From Kutzneria viridogrisea (GTDB lineage: Bacteria; Actinomycetota; Actinomycetes; Mycobacteriales; Pseudonocardiaceae), in assembly GCA_014138725.1 (NCBI GenBank), contig JACJID010000002.1:634001-698000 (forward strand): 64,000 nt of DNA. The letters are read 5' to 3'. The notes under the pieces were generated by a model that saw only the letters and a program-made list of their open reading frames with translations, did no database searches and was not told where the DNA came from. Position 1 is the stretch's first letter. Every line of letters begins with the position of its first letter. The position numbers and the translations under genes were made by a program. Of this stretch, positions 29,406 to 37,446 are shown piece by piece.

Positions 29406-30422
29406 TTAGCTGGTAGAACCCTTGGCACGACTCGGTTGTACCCGCTTAGGTTCGCCTGCCATCTTGGGGTAGTCGGGCGGGTAGGGCATCTCACCGCGGT
29501 CGTCGGCCTCGTACCACTGCAACAGGGTTTCGATGCCGAACGACTCGGCGTCCATGGGGGCGTTGGCGTCTCCGTGCTGGGCGAGCCAGTCGGGCACGGT
29601 CAGCACGTCGAAGTCGTCAGGGTCCACAGTGGACAACTGGTCCCAGGTCACCGGCACGGACACGGTGGCGCGCGGGGTGCCGCGCACGGACCAGGCGGAG
29701 GCGATGGTCCGGTCCCGGGCGGCCTGGTTGTAGTCCAGGAACACGCGTTGCCCGCGCTCCTCCTTCCACCAGGCGGTGGTGGCCAGTTCGGGCACACGGC
29801 GCTCGACCTCGCGGCCCAGGGCGATCACGGCGTGCCGCACGGCGATGAAGTCCCACTCCGGGCGGATCCGCACGGCGACGTGGATGCCGCGCCCGCCGGA
29901 GGTCTTGGGGTAGCCGGTGATGCCGAGTTCGCCGAGCACCTCGCGCAACACCTCGGCGACCCGCACGGCGTCGCGGAAGTCGGTGCCGGGCTGGGGGTCG
30001 AGGTCCACGCGCAGCTCGTCGGGCTGGTCCACTCGGGGCCTGCGCACGGGCCAGGGGTGGAAGTCGAAGGTGCCCATCTGGGCGGCCCACACGATGACGG
30101 CGGGCTCGGTGGGGCACAGCTGCTCGGCGGTACGCCCGGACGGGAAGGTGACCCGCGTGGTCTGCACCCACTCCGGCGCGCCCTTGGGCAGCCGCTTGGC
30201 GTAGAACGGCTCACCGGTGACCCCGTCGGGGTACCGCTTGAGGGTGGTCGGCCGGTCCCGCAGCGCGTTCAGCAGCGGCTCGGCGACGGCCAGGTAGTAC
30301 TCGACCACCTGGCGCTTGGTGATGCCCCGCTCGGGGAAACAGACCTTGGCCGGGCTGGACACCCGCACGACGCGTTCGCCGTCGGGGCCACCGGGCACGG
30401 TCAGTTCGAGGTGCTCCGCCAC
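29406..30422 (-). CDS. LigD-type DNA polymerase/primase domain protein (NHEJ)
   Basis: The 338-aa protein from GTG 30422 is a stand-alone LigD polymerase (archaeo-eukaryotic primase-like) domain. Evidence: VSSPAKVCFPERGITKRQVVEYYLAVAEPLL at the N-terminus, LRVDLDPQPGTDF with the metal-binding DxD, YPKTSGGRGIHVAVRI (the SGGRGxH motif) and VFLDYNQAARDRTIASAWSVRGTPRATVSVPV. These proteins fill gaps in non-homologous end joining with Ku and a ligase, neither of which is in the window. Its last codons are the integration target of the adjacent element, and the C-terminal tail has been altered from ...SGG to ...STS. Confidence 0.92.
   Translation of the reverse strand: MAEHLELTVPGGPDGERVVRVSSPAKVCFPERGITKRQVVEYYLAVAEPLLNALRDRPTTLKRYPDGVTGEPFYAKRLPKGAPEWVQTTRVTFPSGRTAEQLCPTEPAVIVWAAQMGTFDFHPWPVRRPRVDQPDELRVDLDPQPGTDFRDAVRVAEVLREVLGELGITGYPKTSGGRGIHVAVRIRPEWDFIAVRHAVIALGREVERRVPELATTAWWKEERGQRVFLDYNQAARDRTIASAWSVRGTPRATVSVPVTWDQLSTVDPDDFDVLTVPDWLAQHGDANAPMDAESFGIETLLQWYEADDRGEMPYPPDYPKMAGEPKRVQPSRAKGSTS
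29415..29469. repeat. Right attachment-site repeat (inside the LigD-pol 3' end)
   Basis: This copy of the 55-bp repeat lies inside the coding sequence of the LigD-pol gene and restores its C-terminus, which now ends SRAKGSTS with a new stop at 29406-29408. Restoration of the target gene by the repeat is typical of site-specific integration at gene 3' ends. Confidence 0.85.
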
Positions 30423-30435
30423 ACCGCAGACCCTC

Positions 30436-31068
30436 TCACGACTGGCCGGTCAGCGCCTCGTAAACGGTGTCGAGACCGGTCAGCAGCGCGGACAGGGCCA
30501 GCTCGAAGCTGTCCTGGTCCACCTCCTGGGCGTGCTCGCGCAGCAGGTGGGCCTGCCCGAGGTGCGGGTAGCGGTCCACGTACAGCTGGGCGTCGTCGGA
30601 GAAACCCGCGGCGAAGGAGCTCATCGCGGCGCCGACCACGAGGTACTTGGTGGAGGCGCCGATCATGGTGGCGTAGCGCGGCGGCCAGCCCGCGCCGACC
30701 AGCGCCCCGTGCACGGCGTCGGCCCTGCGCAGGGCGGCGTCGCGGCGACCGGGCCCCTGGGACAGCAACGGCACCATGTTGGGGTGCTCGGCCAGCGCCG
30801 CCCGGTAGGAGCGGGCCCAGGAGGCCAGGCCGGGCCGCCAGCCCTGGGTGAAGCCGGACACGTCCACCCGCTCCATGATCTCGTTGGCGATCTCGTTGAG
30901 CAGGTCCTCCTTGGTGGCCACGTGGCTGTACAGGGAGGCCGCGCGCACCCCCAGCTCGGCGGCGAGCTTGCGCATGGACAGCCCCTCCAGCCCCTCGCGG
31001 TCGACCAGCTCCAGCGCGGTGTCCCGGATGCGCCGCCTGCTCAGCAGCGGCGTGCTCGGCCTTGGCAT
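30436..31068 (-). CDS. TetR family transcriptional regulator
   Basis: ATG 31068 (GGGAGG upstream) gives 210 aa. The N-terminal helix-turn-helix is standard TetR (RRRIRDTALELVDREGLEGLSMRKLAAELGVRAASLYSHVATKEDLLNEIANEIM). The C-terminal ligand domain resembles the TetR_C group (SWARSYRAALAEHPNMVPLLSQGP). A near-perfect palindrome in the divergent gap before the acyl-CoA dehydrogenase gene is its likely operator, so it probably represses that pair in response to an acyl-CoA or similar ligand. It ends 14 bp before the LigD-pol start. Confidence 0.92.
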   Translation of the reverse strand: MPRPSTPLLSRRRIRDTALELVDREGLEGLSMRKLAAELGVRAASLYSHVATKEDLLNEIANEIMERVDVSGFTQGWRPGLASWARSYRAALAEHPNMVPLLSQGPGRRDAALRRADAVHGALVGAGWPPRYATMIGASTKYLVVGAAMSSFAAGFSDDAQLYVDRYPHLGQAHLLREHAQEVDQDSFELALSALLTGLDTVYEALTGQS

Positions 31069-31092
31069 CGGCCACCTCCCTCCCGTACATTT

Positions 31093-31115
31093 AAAACCTA
31101 ACACCGTTCGGTTTT
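31093..31115. promoter_or_regulatory. TetR operator candidate
   Basis: AAAACCTAAC-ACC-GTTCGGTTTT is an inverted repeat with one mismatch in 10-bp arms. It lies midway between the divergent tetR and acyl-CoA dehydrogenase starts, in an otherwise GC-rich region. Placement and size fit a TetR dimer site controlling both genes. Confidence 0.72.
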
Positions 31116-31132
31116 GCGCAGGAGGGTAAGGC

Positions 31133-32302
31133 GTGGACTTCTCACTCAGCGACGAGCAGCGCGAGATCAGGGACTGGGTGCGCACCTTCGTGCGCAAGGA
31201 GGTCATGCCGCTGGAGGCCGAGGTGCTGCGCCGCGAGCGCGCCGGGCAGCAGGGCTTCACCTTCGAGCAGTCCCGCGAGCTCCAGCTCAAGGCCAAGGAG
31301 GCCGGGTTCTGGGGTGTGCTGACCCCGCAGGAGTACGGCGGCATGGGCCTGGACGCGGTGACCGCCGCGCTCATCGAGGCCGAGCTTGGCCGCTCCTTCG
31401 TGCCGTTCTACCTGGGCGGCAAGGCCGACAACATCCTGTTCCACGCCAACGAGGAGCAGCAGCAGCGCTACCTGCTGCCCACCATCGCCGGTGACCGCAA
31501 GTCCTGCTTCGCGATCACCGAGCCGGGCGCGGGCTCGGACGCGCGCAACATCCGCACCTCGGCCCGCAAGGAGGGCTCGGAGTGGGTGATCAGCGGTGAG
31601 AAGACCTTCATCACCGGCGGCAACGAGGCCGACTTCGTGATGGTCTTCGCCGTCACCGACAAGGAGAAGGGCGCCGACGGCGGGGTCACCTGCTTCCTGG
31701 CCGACCGGGACATGGGCTGGAAGTCCGAGCCCATCGACACCATGGGCGAGTGGGGCCCGGCCGCGCTGGTCTTCGACGAGGTGCGGGTGCCCGAGGAGAA
31801 CGTGCTCGGCGAGGTCGGCCAGGGCTTCCGGCTGGCGATGCAGTGGATCGGCCAGGGCCGCTACCTGCTGCCCGCCAGGGCCATCGGCGCCTGCGAGCGG
31901 CTGGTGGACATGGCCGTGGAGCAGGCCAAGACCCGGGTGACCTTCGGCCAGCCCATCGCCGAGCGGCAGGCCATCCAGTGGATGCTGGCCGACTCCGCGG
32001 TGGAGATCGAAGCGCTGCGCTGGCTGGTGCTGCACGCCGCGTGGCAGGTGGACCAGGGCGTGGACTCCCGTCAGGCGCAGTCCATGGCCAAGCTGTACGG
32101 CGGTGTGAAGGCCAACGAGATCGTGGATCGCGTGCTGCAGATCCACGGCGGCATGGGCTACACCCGTGAACTGCCCGTGGAGCGCTGGTACCGCGAGCTG
32201 CGCCTGCTGCGCATCTACGAGGGCACCGACGAGATCCAGCGCCGCACCATCGCGCGCAACCTGCTCAAGGGCCACGCGAAGATCGGCGGCTACCTCGGGT
32301 GA
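31133..32302 (+). CDS. Acyl-CoA dehydrogenase
   Basis: The 389-aa flavoprotein has the normal family length and motifs: FSLSDEQREIRDWVRTFVRKEV, CFAITEPGAGSDARNIRTSA, WVISGEKTFITGGNEADF, and the C-terminal QIHGGMGYTRELPVERWYRELRLLRIYEGTDEIQRRTIARNLL (read in short segments). The catalytic Glu lies in the YEGTDE segment or nearby, as in the medium-chain group. GTG 31133 has GGAGG upstream. It oxidises an acyl-CoA at the alpha-beta position. It overlaps the MaoC-like gene (GTGA), so the pair performs two consecutive steps on the same substrate. Control is probably by the divergent TetR. Confidence 0.94.
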   Translation: MDFSLSDEQREIRDWVRTFVRKEVMPLEAEVLRRERAGQQGFTFEQSRELQLKAKEAGFWGVLTPQEYGGMGLDAVTAALIEAELGRSFVPFYLGGKADNILFHANEEQQQRYLLPTIAGDRKSCFAITEPGAGSDARNIRTSARKEGSEWVISGEKTFITGGNEADFVMVFAVTDKEKGADGGVTCFLADRDMGWKSEPIDTMGEWGPAALVFDEVRVPEENVLGEVGQGFRLAMQWIGQGRYLLPARAIGACERLVDMAVEQAKTRVTFGQPIAERQAIQWMLADSAVEIEALRWLVLHAAWQVDQGVDSRQAQSMAKLYGGVKANEIVDRVLQIHGGMGYTRELPVERWYRELRLLRIYEGTDEIQRRTIARNLLKGHAKIGGYLG

Positions 32303-33129
32303 TCGACCAGTCGATCCTGGGCGTCGTCGAGGGTCCGTGGCGCAAGTCCTGGACCCCCGACGACGCCCTGCGCTACGCGGTGGGCGTCGGTGCGCACGAA
32401 CTGGCCTTCGCCACCGAGAACTCCACCGGCGTGGACCAGCAGGCGTTGCCCACGCTGGCCCTGGCGCTCACGCACTGGACCGAGCCCGCGCAGGTGTTCG
32501 GGGACGTGGACGAGTCGCTGGTGCTGCACGCCGGGCAGTCGCTGGAGCTGCACCGGCCGCTGCCGGTCGCGGGCACGGTCGAGGTGACCCGCCAGGTCAC
32601 CGACATCTTCGACAAGGGTTCGGGCGCGCTGGTGCTCAGCCGGGTCGACGCCGTGCACGCCGACACCGGGCAGCCCGCGTTCACCGCGCGCTCCTCGGTG
32701 TTCCTGCGCGGGGAAGGCGGGTTCGGCGGCGAACGCGGCCCGTCGGCGCCCCGGTGGCAACCGCCCGATTCCCCACCGGACGTCGTGCTGCGCTTCACCA
32801 CCTCGCCCACGCAGGCGCTGCTGTACCGGCTCTCCGGTGACCGCAACCCCTTGCACAGCGATCCCGTCTACGCGGCGAAAGGCGGTTTCGCGCGGCCCAT
32901 CCTGCACGGGCTGTGCACGTACGGCATCACCTGCCGGTTGCTGATCACCGAGCTGCTCGGCGGGGGCGCGCACCGAGTGTCCACTGTGGACGCACGGATG
33001 AGCGCTCCAGTGCTACCCGGTGAGGAACTCCTCGTCAGCGCCTGGCAACTCGCTGACGGCGCGGTCTTCCGCACCTGCACGGCGGCGGGGGCCGTGGTGC
33101 TGGACGCGGGCCGCCTCACCTCCCGCTGA
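32299..33129 (+). CDS. MaoC-like (R)-enoyl-CoA hydratase, double hot-dog
   Basis: The 276-aa protein contains two hot-dog halves. The C-terminal half carries the hydratase-2 motif ([37 protein letters not shown], with Asp and His catalytic positions). The length and N-terminal half (LRYAVGVGA ... [25 protein letters not shown]) match the double hot-dog MFE-2-type hydratases. It hydrates the enoyl-CoA made by the overlapping acyl-CoA dehydrogenase. The GTG start overlaps that gene's stop by four bases. Confidence 0.9.
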   Translation: MIDQSILGVVEGPWRKSWTPDDALRYAVGVGAHELAFATENSTGVDQQALPTLALALTHWTEPAQVFGDVDESLVLHAGQSLELHRPLPVAGTVEVTRQVTDIFDKGSGALVLSRVDAVHADTGQPAFTARSSVFLRGEGGFGGERGPSAPRWQPPDSPPDVVLRFTTSPTQALLYRLSGDRNPLHSDPVYAAKGGFARPILHGLCTYGITCRLLITELLGGGAHRVSTVDARMSAPVLPGEELLVSAWQLADGAVFRTCTAAGAVVLDAGRLTSR

Positions 33130-33200
33130 GGGCCCGACCGCGCTTGTGCCGCCGCTGTGCCCGGCTGCTGTTCACTACCAGCGAGCCGAGAGGTGGTGCG

Positions 33201-33494
33201 ATGACTCTGCAGACACGTGGTGCGGCCGGAGTGGAGAGGCCCACGGCGAGCGGACTGGCCGACGTCCTGGCCCTGATCCTGGACAAGGGTCTGGTCATCG
33301 ACGTGTACGTGCGGATCTCCTTGGTGGGCATCGAACTGCTCACGATCGACGCCAGGATCGTGGTGGCCAGCGTGGACACCTACCTGCGGTTCGCCGAGGC
33401 GGTCAACCGCGTGCCCATGCCGGACCCCGGGGAGCTGCCGGGCACGCGGCCCACAAGCGCCTCGGCGGTGCCCGAGCGGGAGTTGCAGGCATGA
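33201..33494 (+). CDS. gvpA: Gas vesicle structural protein GvpA-like
   Basis: The 97-aa protein contains the GvpA/J core [50 protein letters not shown] (read in short segments), which is closer to GvpA than the other two paralogues here: [22 protein letters not shown]. GvpA polymerises into the gas-impermeable shell. ATG 33201 with GAGAGG upstream starts the cluster. A C-terminal Pro-rich tail of about 25 residues is longer than in typical GvpA. It overlaps gvpF/L by four bases. Confidence 0.88.
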   Translation: MTLQTRGAAGVERPTASGLADVLALILDKGLVIDVYVRISLVGIELLTIDARIVVASVDTYLRFAEAVNRVPMPDPGELPGTRPTSASAVPERELQA

Positions 33495-34243
33495 CGAACG
33501 ACTTCCCGGACCGTGCCTGCTACGTCTACGGACTCGTACCGGGACTGACGACGCTGCCCGAGAACCTGCCCGGGGCGGAACTCAGGCTGGTCCACCACCG
33601 CGAGTTGGCCGCGGTTGTGGGCGAGGCGCCGACGGACCGTCCACTTGGGACGCGCAGCGACCTGTTGGGCCACAGCGCGGTGCTCGACCAACTGGCCCGA
33701 ACCGCGCCGGTGCTGCCAATGCGGTTCGGCACGGTGGTGCCCGACGAGCGGGCAGTCGAACGGGAAGTGCTGGCCGCACAGCACGACCTGGTCAGCCAGG
33801 CCCTCGACCGGCTCAACGGCAAGGCGCAGTTCGTCCTGGGCGTGCGCTACCTGGAGCAGGTCGTGCTCACCGAACTGCTGGACGAGGACCGCGGGATCAG
33901 CCGACTCCGCGCGGCCGTGGCGCGGCTGCCCGAGCGAGCGGGCCACCACGAGCGCGTGCGGTTGGGCGAGGCCGTCGCCCGCGCACTCGACCGCAAGCGG
34001 GCCGGGGACGCCGCAGTGCTGGAGGCCGCGCTGCGATCACAAGCCGTGGCCGTCGAGGTCCGGGAACCTGCCGACCAGTACGAGGTCCTGGACGCGGCGT
34101 TCCTGGTCGAACTGTCCCGCGCCACCGCCTTTGAGCAAGCCGTGGACGAACTCGCCCAGCGGGTCGGGCACCGGATGCGGCTGCGGCTGCTCGGGCCGAT
34201 GGCCGTCTACGACTTCGTCGGCTCCCTCACCGGAGCGGAGTGA
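33491..34243 (+). CDS. gvpF: Gas vesicle protein GvpF/GvpL
   Basis: The 250-aa protein has the GvpL/GvpF fold signature: CYVYGLVPG at the start, [31 protein letters not shown], and a C-terminal [18 protein letters not shown]. GvpF/L are accessory proteins that chaperone GvpA or line the vesicle during assembly. The letter assignment between the two paralogues in this cluster is uncertain. ATG 33491 overlaps the gvpA stop, and the stop lies just before gvpG. Confidence 0.88.
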   Translation: MTNDFPDRACYVYGLVPGLTTLPENLPGAELRLVHHRELAAVVGEAPTDRPLGTRSDLLGHSAVLDQLARTAPVLPMRFGTVVPDERAVEREVLAAQHDLVSQALDRLNGKAQFVLGVRYLEQVVLTELLDEDRGISRLRAAVARLPERAGHHERVRLGEAVARALDRKRAGDAAVLEAALRSQAVAVEVREPADQYEVLDAAFLVELSRATAFEQAVDELAQRVGHRMRLRLLGPMAVYDFVGSLTGAE

Positions 34244-34247
34244 GGCG

Positions 34248-34496
34248 ATGGGTCTGCTCAGCGCTCTGGTCACGCTGCCGCTGGCACCCGTCCGAGGGGT
34301 CATCTGGCTGGCGGAGCGGTTGGCCGAACACGCGCAAGCCCAACTGCACGACCCGCAGGTGATCCGCGGTCAGCTCGCGGAGCTGGCGCGGGCCAGGCAG
34401 CGCGGCGAAGTGTCCGAACAGGACGGTGACCGCCTGGAACAGGAACTGCTCGACCGCCTGTGGTCGGCCCGACCACCGGGACCGGAGGGGCTTTGA
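34248..34496 (+). CDS. gvpG: Gas vesicle protein GvpG
   Basis: The 82-aa protein matches GvpG in size and content: MGLLSALVTLPLAPVRGVIWLAERLAEHA at the start, then the helical stretch IRGQLAELARARQRGEVSEQDGDRLEQELLDRL. GvpG is an accessory factor for vesicle assembly. It sits directly after gvpF/L, the usual order. Confidence 0.86.
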   Translation: MGLLSALVTLPLAPVRGVIWLAERLAEHAQAQLHDPQVIRGQLAELARARQRGEVSEQDGDRLEQELLDRLWSARPPGPEGL

Positions 34497-34498
34497 TC

Positions 34499-34786
34499 GT
34501 GTCCGAGGACGAGCTGGGCCGTGCGGCGGCGGACGGGCTCCAGCACGCACGGCAGGCCGGCAGGTACCTCGCCGAGCTCACCGGTCGGGAGCCGGGGGGC
34601 GTGGTGTGGCTGGAGGCGGCCGAGGACGGTTGGCAGGTCGGGATCGAGGTGGTCGAGGAACGCCGGGTGCCCTCCGCCAACGACATCATCGCGATCTACG
34701 AGATCCGGCTGGCGGCGGACGGCGGGCTGCTGTCAGTGCGCAGGACCCGCAGGTACTACCGGAGCAGCATGGAGGACTGGACTTGA
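34499..34786 (+). CDS. gvpO: Gas vesicle protein GvpO
   Basis: The 95-aa protein has GvpO features: GVVWLEAAEDGWQVGIEVVEERRVPSANDIIAIYEIRLAADG and the final tyrosine-rich RRTRRYYRSSMEDW. GTG 34499 is preferred to the TTG at 34493 because GGAGGGG then has 8-nt spacing. GvpO is needed for vesicle formation in actinomycetes and haloarchaea. Its stop overlaps the TTG of the next gene. Confidence 0.86.
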   Translation: MSEDELGRAAADGLQHARQAGRYLAELTGREPGGVVWLEAAEDGWQVGIEVVEERRVPSANDIIAIYEIRLAADGGLLSVRRTRRYYRSSMEDWT

Positions 34787-35091
34787 GTGTCGACGCAGCC
34801 CCCGCGAACCTGGCCGACATCCTGGAACGCGTGCTGGACAAGGGCCTGGTCATCGCGGGGGACATCCGGGTGAGCCTGCTCGACATCGAGCTGCTGACCA
34901 TCAGGCTGCGGCTGCTGATCGCCTCGGTGGACCGCGCCAGGGAGATGGGCATCGACTGGTGGGAGCACGACCCCTCGCTCAGTTCGGGCGGCCGGTCGAC
35001 GCGGGAACTGCTCGCCGAGAACCAACTGCTCAAGCAGCGCCTCGCGGCCGCGGAGGCCTTGCCGGACAGGCAGGGGGGCGAGAGTGGTTGA
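34783..35091 (+). CDS. gvpJ: Gas vesicle protein GvpJ
   Basis: The 102-aa paralogue of GvpA reads LADILERVLDKGLVIAGDIRVSLLDIELLTIRLRLLIASVDRAREMGIDWWEHDP (read in short segments). The MGIDWWEHDP tail is typical of the GvpJ group, a minor shell or nucleation protein. A leucine-rich C-terminal helix (LLAENQLLKQRLAAAEAL) follows. TTG 34783 overlaps the gvpO stop with GGAGGA upstream. Confidence 0.88.
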   Translation: MSVDAAPANLADILERVLDKGLVIAGDIRVSLLDIELLTIRLRLLIASVDRAREMGIDWWEHDPSLSSGGRSTRELLAENQLLKQRLAAAEALPDRQGGESG

Positions 35092-35836
35092 GCGGGCGCT
35101 CAGGTACCTGTACGCGGTGTCGCGCCGGGTGGAGTTGGACTGGGTGTACGGGCTGCGCGGGGTCGGGGGTGAACAGCCGCACGTGGTTGCCGCGGGCGGT
35201 GTCACGGCTGTGGTCGGCGCGGTGGACCAGGCCGAGTTCGGCGTGGACGCGTTGCAGGGCGCGCTGGCGGACCCCGTCCGGCTGGAGCAGTTCGCCCGCG
35301 CGCACCACCACGTGGTCGACAGCCTCGCCCTGCGCACGACGACCGTCCCGCTGCGCATGGGCACCGTGTGCGAGGGCCTGGCCGGTGTGCTGGCCCTGCT
35401 CACCGGCCACCCCGACCGGTTCCGCAGCCTGCTCGACCGGTTCGAGGACCACCAGGAGTGGGGTGTGAAGGGCTACCTGGACGCCGACTGCGCGGAGACG
35501 GAGGATGCCGCGGCGACCTACCCCGGTCGGTCAGGCACGGAGTACCTGCTGCGCCGACGGGCGGCCCAGCACCGGGACGCCCAGCGCACCGACCGGGTGA
35601 TCTGGGTCAGCGGACAGGTGCACGCCGAGCTGTCCGCACTCGCGGCCGGGGAGCGACTGCTGCGCCCGCGCGGATCGTTGATGGTGCTCAACGGCGCGTA
35701 CCTGGTGCGACGGGCGGATGTGCCGGGCCTGCGGAGGGTGGTGGCGGGTCTGCCGCAGAGCCATCGCGGGCTGCGCCTGGAGGTCACCGGCCCGTGGGCG
35801 CCCTACTCCTTCGTGGACGAGGGGGCGCGGCCGTGA
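35084..35836 (+). CDS. gvpL: Gas vesicle protein GvpL/GvpF (second copy)
   Basis: The 250-aa protein is a second GvpF/L: YLYAVSRRVELDWVYGLRGVGG, HHHVVDSLALRTTTVPLRMGTVCEG, and the C-terminal GLRLEVTGPWAPYSFVDEG. The ALRTTTVPLRMGT segment corresponds to the PMRFGT segment of the first copy. GTG 35084 overlaps gvpJ and the stop overlaps the next GTG, so translation is coupled. Two F/L paralogues per cluster are normal in actinomycetes. Confidence 0.88.
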   Translation: MVERALRYLYAVSRRVELDWVYGLRGVGGEQPHVVAAGGVTAVVGAVDQAEFGVDALQGALADPVRLEQFARAHHHVVDSLALRTTTVPLRMGTVCEGLAGVLALLTGHPDRFRSLLDRFEDHQEWGVKGYLDADCAETEDAAATYPGRSGTEYLLRRRAAQHRDAQRTDRVIWVSGQVHAELSALAAGERLLRPRGSLMVLNGAYLVRRADVPGLRRVVAGLPQSHRGLRLEVTGPWAPYSFVDEGARP

Positions 35837-36012
35837 CCCCGCAGAGCGCCCAGCCCGTCGCGCTGGTGGACCTGCTCGACCGCCTGCTCGCCGAGGGGGT
35901 GGTCCTCGTCGGGGACCTCACGATCAGCGTCGCGGACATCGACCTGGTCCAGGTGTCCCTGCGGGCGCTGGTGACCAGCCTCCTGCCGGAGGGGGCGCCA
36001 GGTGGACCGTGA
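35833..36012 (+). CDS. gvpS: Gas vesicle protein GvpS/GvpA-family, short
   Basis: A third, very short GvpA-family protein (59 aa): VALVDLLDRLLAEGVVLVGDLTISVADIDLVQVSLRALVTSLL. It keeps the amphipathic core only. In Streptomyces clusters this position is called GvpS or GvpM. GTG 35833 overlaps gvpL by four bases; the gene overlaps gvpK by 11 bp. Confidence 0.82.
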   Translation: MTPQSAQPVALVDLLDRLLAEGVVLVGDLTISVADIDLVQVSLRALVTSLLPEGAPGGP

Positions 36013-36304
36013 CTCGGGGCCCCGGGTGGACATCAGCCCCGACGGGGTGGACCGGGGACTGGCCCGCCTCGTGCTGACCGTGGTGGAACTGCTCCGGCAG
36101 CTCCTGGAACGCCAGGCGGTCCGCCGGGTCGACCTCGGGGACCTGTCCGAGGCGGAGATCGAGCGGCTGGGCACCACGTTGATGCTGCTCGAACAGCGGA
36201 TGACCGAGCTGCGCGCGGCCTTCGGCCTCACCGCGGCGGACCTCAACCTCGACCTGGGCCCGCTGGGCACCCTGTTGCCCCGCGACGGGGCCGACCCGCG
36301 CTAG
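36002..36304 (+). CDS. gvpK: Gas vesicle protein GvpK
   Basis: The 100-aa protein matches GvpK: VDISPDGVDRGLARLVLTVVELLRQLLERQAVRRVDLGDLSEAEIERLGTTLMLLEQRM (read in short segments), then a short ADLNLDLGPLGTLLP tail. It closes the gas vesicle cluster and ends one base before the end of the convergent minus-strand operon. Confidence 0.9.
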   Translation: MDRDSGPRVDISPDGVDRGLARLVLTVVELLRQLLERQAVRRVDLGDLSEAEIERLGTTLMLLEQRMTELRAAFGLTAADLNLDLGPLGTLLPRDGADPR

Positions 36305-36637
36305 CTAACGCGCCCGCCGCCACCACGAACGTCGTGGCGCGGCCAGCTCGCCCTGGTCCACCAACCAGGTGCCGAAGGCCTCGGCGTCCTCGCGGGCGCG
36401 GCTGCCCGCGAGCCGGGGGTGGTCCACGGCGTAGGCGGTGAAGGTCAGCGCGAACCGGTCGCCCAGCGCCTCGGCCAGGTCGGGCCGGATCATCGCGACG
36501 ACCCGGCGCCGCTTGGCCAGCAGCGCCCTGGTCTGCGCGGCGATCCGCTCCGGGTCGAAACCGGCGGGCGGCTGGCCACCCGCGAGCAGCGCCCGGAGCA
36601 GCTCACCCTGTTGCAGGGCAAGGGATTCGCGAGTCAT
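36305..36637 (-). CDS. Small partner protein of the MNIO enzyme (SCO6045-like)
   Basis: The 110-aa protein starts at ATG 36637, overlapping the MNIO stop by four bases (ATGA). The product is basic and helical ([74 protein letters not shown] in short segments). I associate it with the SCO6045-like group that accompanies DUF692 genes in actinomycetes. In other MNIO systems a partner protein (MbnC, TglI) presents the substrate peptide to the oxygenase. A similar docking role is inferred here, not shown. Confidence 0.72.
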   Translation of the reverse strand: MTRESLALQQGELLRALLAGGQPPAGFDPERIAAQTRALLAKRRRVVAMIRPDLAEALGDRFALTFTAYAVDHPRLAGSRAREDAEAFGTWLVDQGELAAPRRSWWRRAR

Positions 36638-37446
36638 GACAGCACTTCCCGGATCGCGGTGAGCTCGGCGGCCAGTTCCTCGTCGGTCGGGTACTCGTCG
36701 TCACGTTCGAGCAGCACGCCCGGCGGCTTCGTGCGCGAGCACAGTTCGCCGAGCAGGTCGAGCACCTCGTGCTGCACGGCGTGCGCGTGCGTGTCGTGGT
36801 AGAGCCCCTCCCGCTCCACCCCGCCCGCGACGTGCACATAAGCCAGTCGCTCCAACGGGATCGCGGTCAGGAACTCCACCGGGTCGGTACCCAGGTTGCG
36901 CGCGTTGGCGTGCAGGTTGGCCACGTCCACCAGCAGCCAGCAGTCGGTGCGCTCCACCAGCTCGGCGAGGAACTGGCCCTCGGTCAGCTCGGCGCCCGGC
37001 CAGTCCAGCAGCGCGGCCACGTTCTCCAGCGCCAACGGCACCGGCAGCAGGCGCTGGGCCTGCTTCACGTTGGCCACCAACACCTCCAGCGCCTCGCGGG
37101 TGCGCGGCACGGGCATCAGGTGGCCCGCGTCGAGCCCGCCCGCGCGCACGAAGCACACGTGGTCGCTGACCAGCGGTGCGCGCACGGTCTCGGCCACGGC
37201 GGCCAGGTGCTCCACCCTCGCCGCGTCCACCGGGTCGGCGCCGCCCAGCGACAGGGACACGGCGTGCGGCAGGATCGGCAGCCCGCGCTCGGCCAGCAGC
37301 CGCAGGGACTCGGGCAGCTCGCCGGGGTGCAGGTTCTCCGCGACGACCTCCACGAAGTCCACACCGGGCAGCCGTTCCACGGTCAGGTCGATCTCGGGCC
37401 GCCAGCCGATGCCGACGCCCAGGTGTGGTGCGGTCACAGTGCGCAC
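36634..37446 (-). CDS. MNIO (DUF692) iron-dependent oxidative enzyme
   Basis: The 270-aa TIM-barrel protein has the DUF692 metal ligands in order: [64 protein letters not shown] and [10 protein letters not shown]. This family includes MbnB (methanobactin) and TglH, which oxidise cysteine or other residues in peptides with a multi-iron centre. GTG 37446 has GGGGGAGG at 6-nt spacing. The gene lies between a TIGR04222-type membrane protein with a Gly/Ser/Cys tail and a small partner, with four-base or longer overlaps. The tail is the most likely substrate; a 33-aa ORF overlapping the start is another. Confidence 0.92.
   Translation of the reverse strand: MRTVTAPHLGVGIGWRPEIDLTVERLPGVDFVEVVAENLHPGELPESLRLLAERGLPILPHAVSLSLGGADPVDAARVEHLAAVAETVRAPLVSDHVCFVRAGGLDAGHLMPVPRTREALEVLVANVKQAQRLLPVPLALENVAALLDWPGAELTEGQFLAELVERTDCWLLVDVANLHANARNLGTDPVEFLTAIPLERLAYVHVAGGVEREGLYHDTHAHAVQHEVLDLLGELCSRTKPPGVLLERDDEYPTDEELAAELTAIREVLS

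Larger units (their letters stand above)
19738..29469. mobile_element. 9.7-kb integrated element inserted at the 3' end of a LigD-polymerase-type gene
   Basis: The element is bounded by 55-bp direct repeats with two mismatches. A tyrosine recombinase gene lies 73 bp inside the right repeat. The right repeat encodes the last residues of the LigD-pol gene (...KPRVQ-type tail to the stop), and the left repeat keeps the ancestral version of that end. Cargo: a helix-turn-helix gene with internal iterons, small coupled ORFs, a broken gene, a low-GC DUF4041/T5orf172 gene, a long hairpin, a hypothetical protein, a SLOG plus XRE-TPR pair, a WhiB-like protein and a small conserved protein. I see no relaxase, FtsK-like translocase, capsid or portal gene. 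It therefore fits a satellite-like or degenerate element better than a complete ICE or prophage. Confidence 0.82.

Noticed and set aside
19738-29469. Classical actinomycete integrative conjugative element or complete prophage
   Set aside because: No FtsK/SpoIIIE-type Tra, relaxase, terminase, portal or capsid gene is recognisable.
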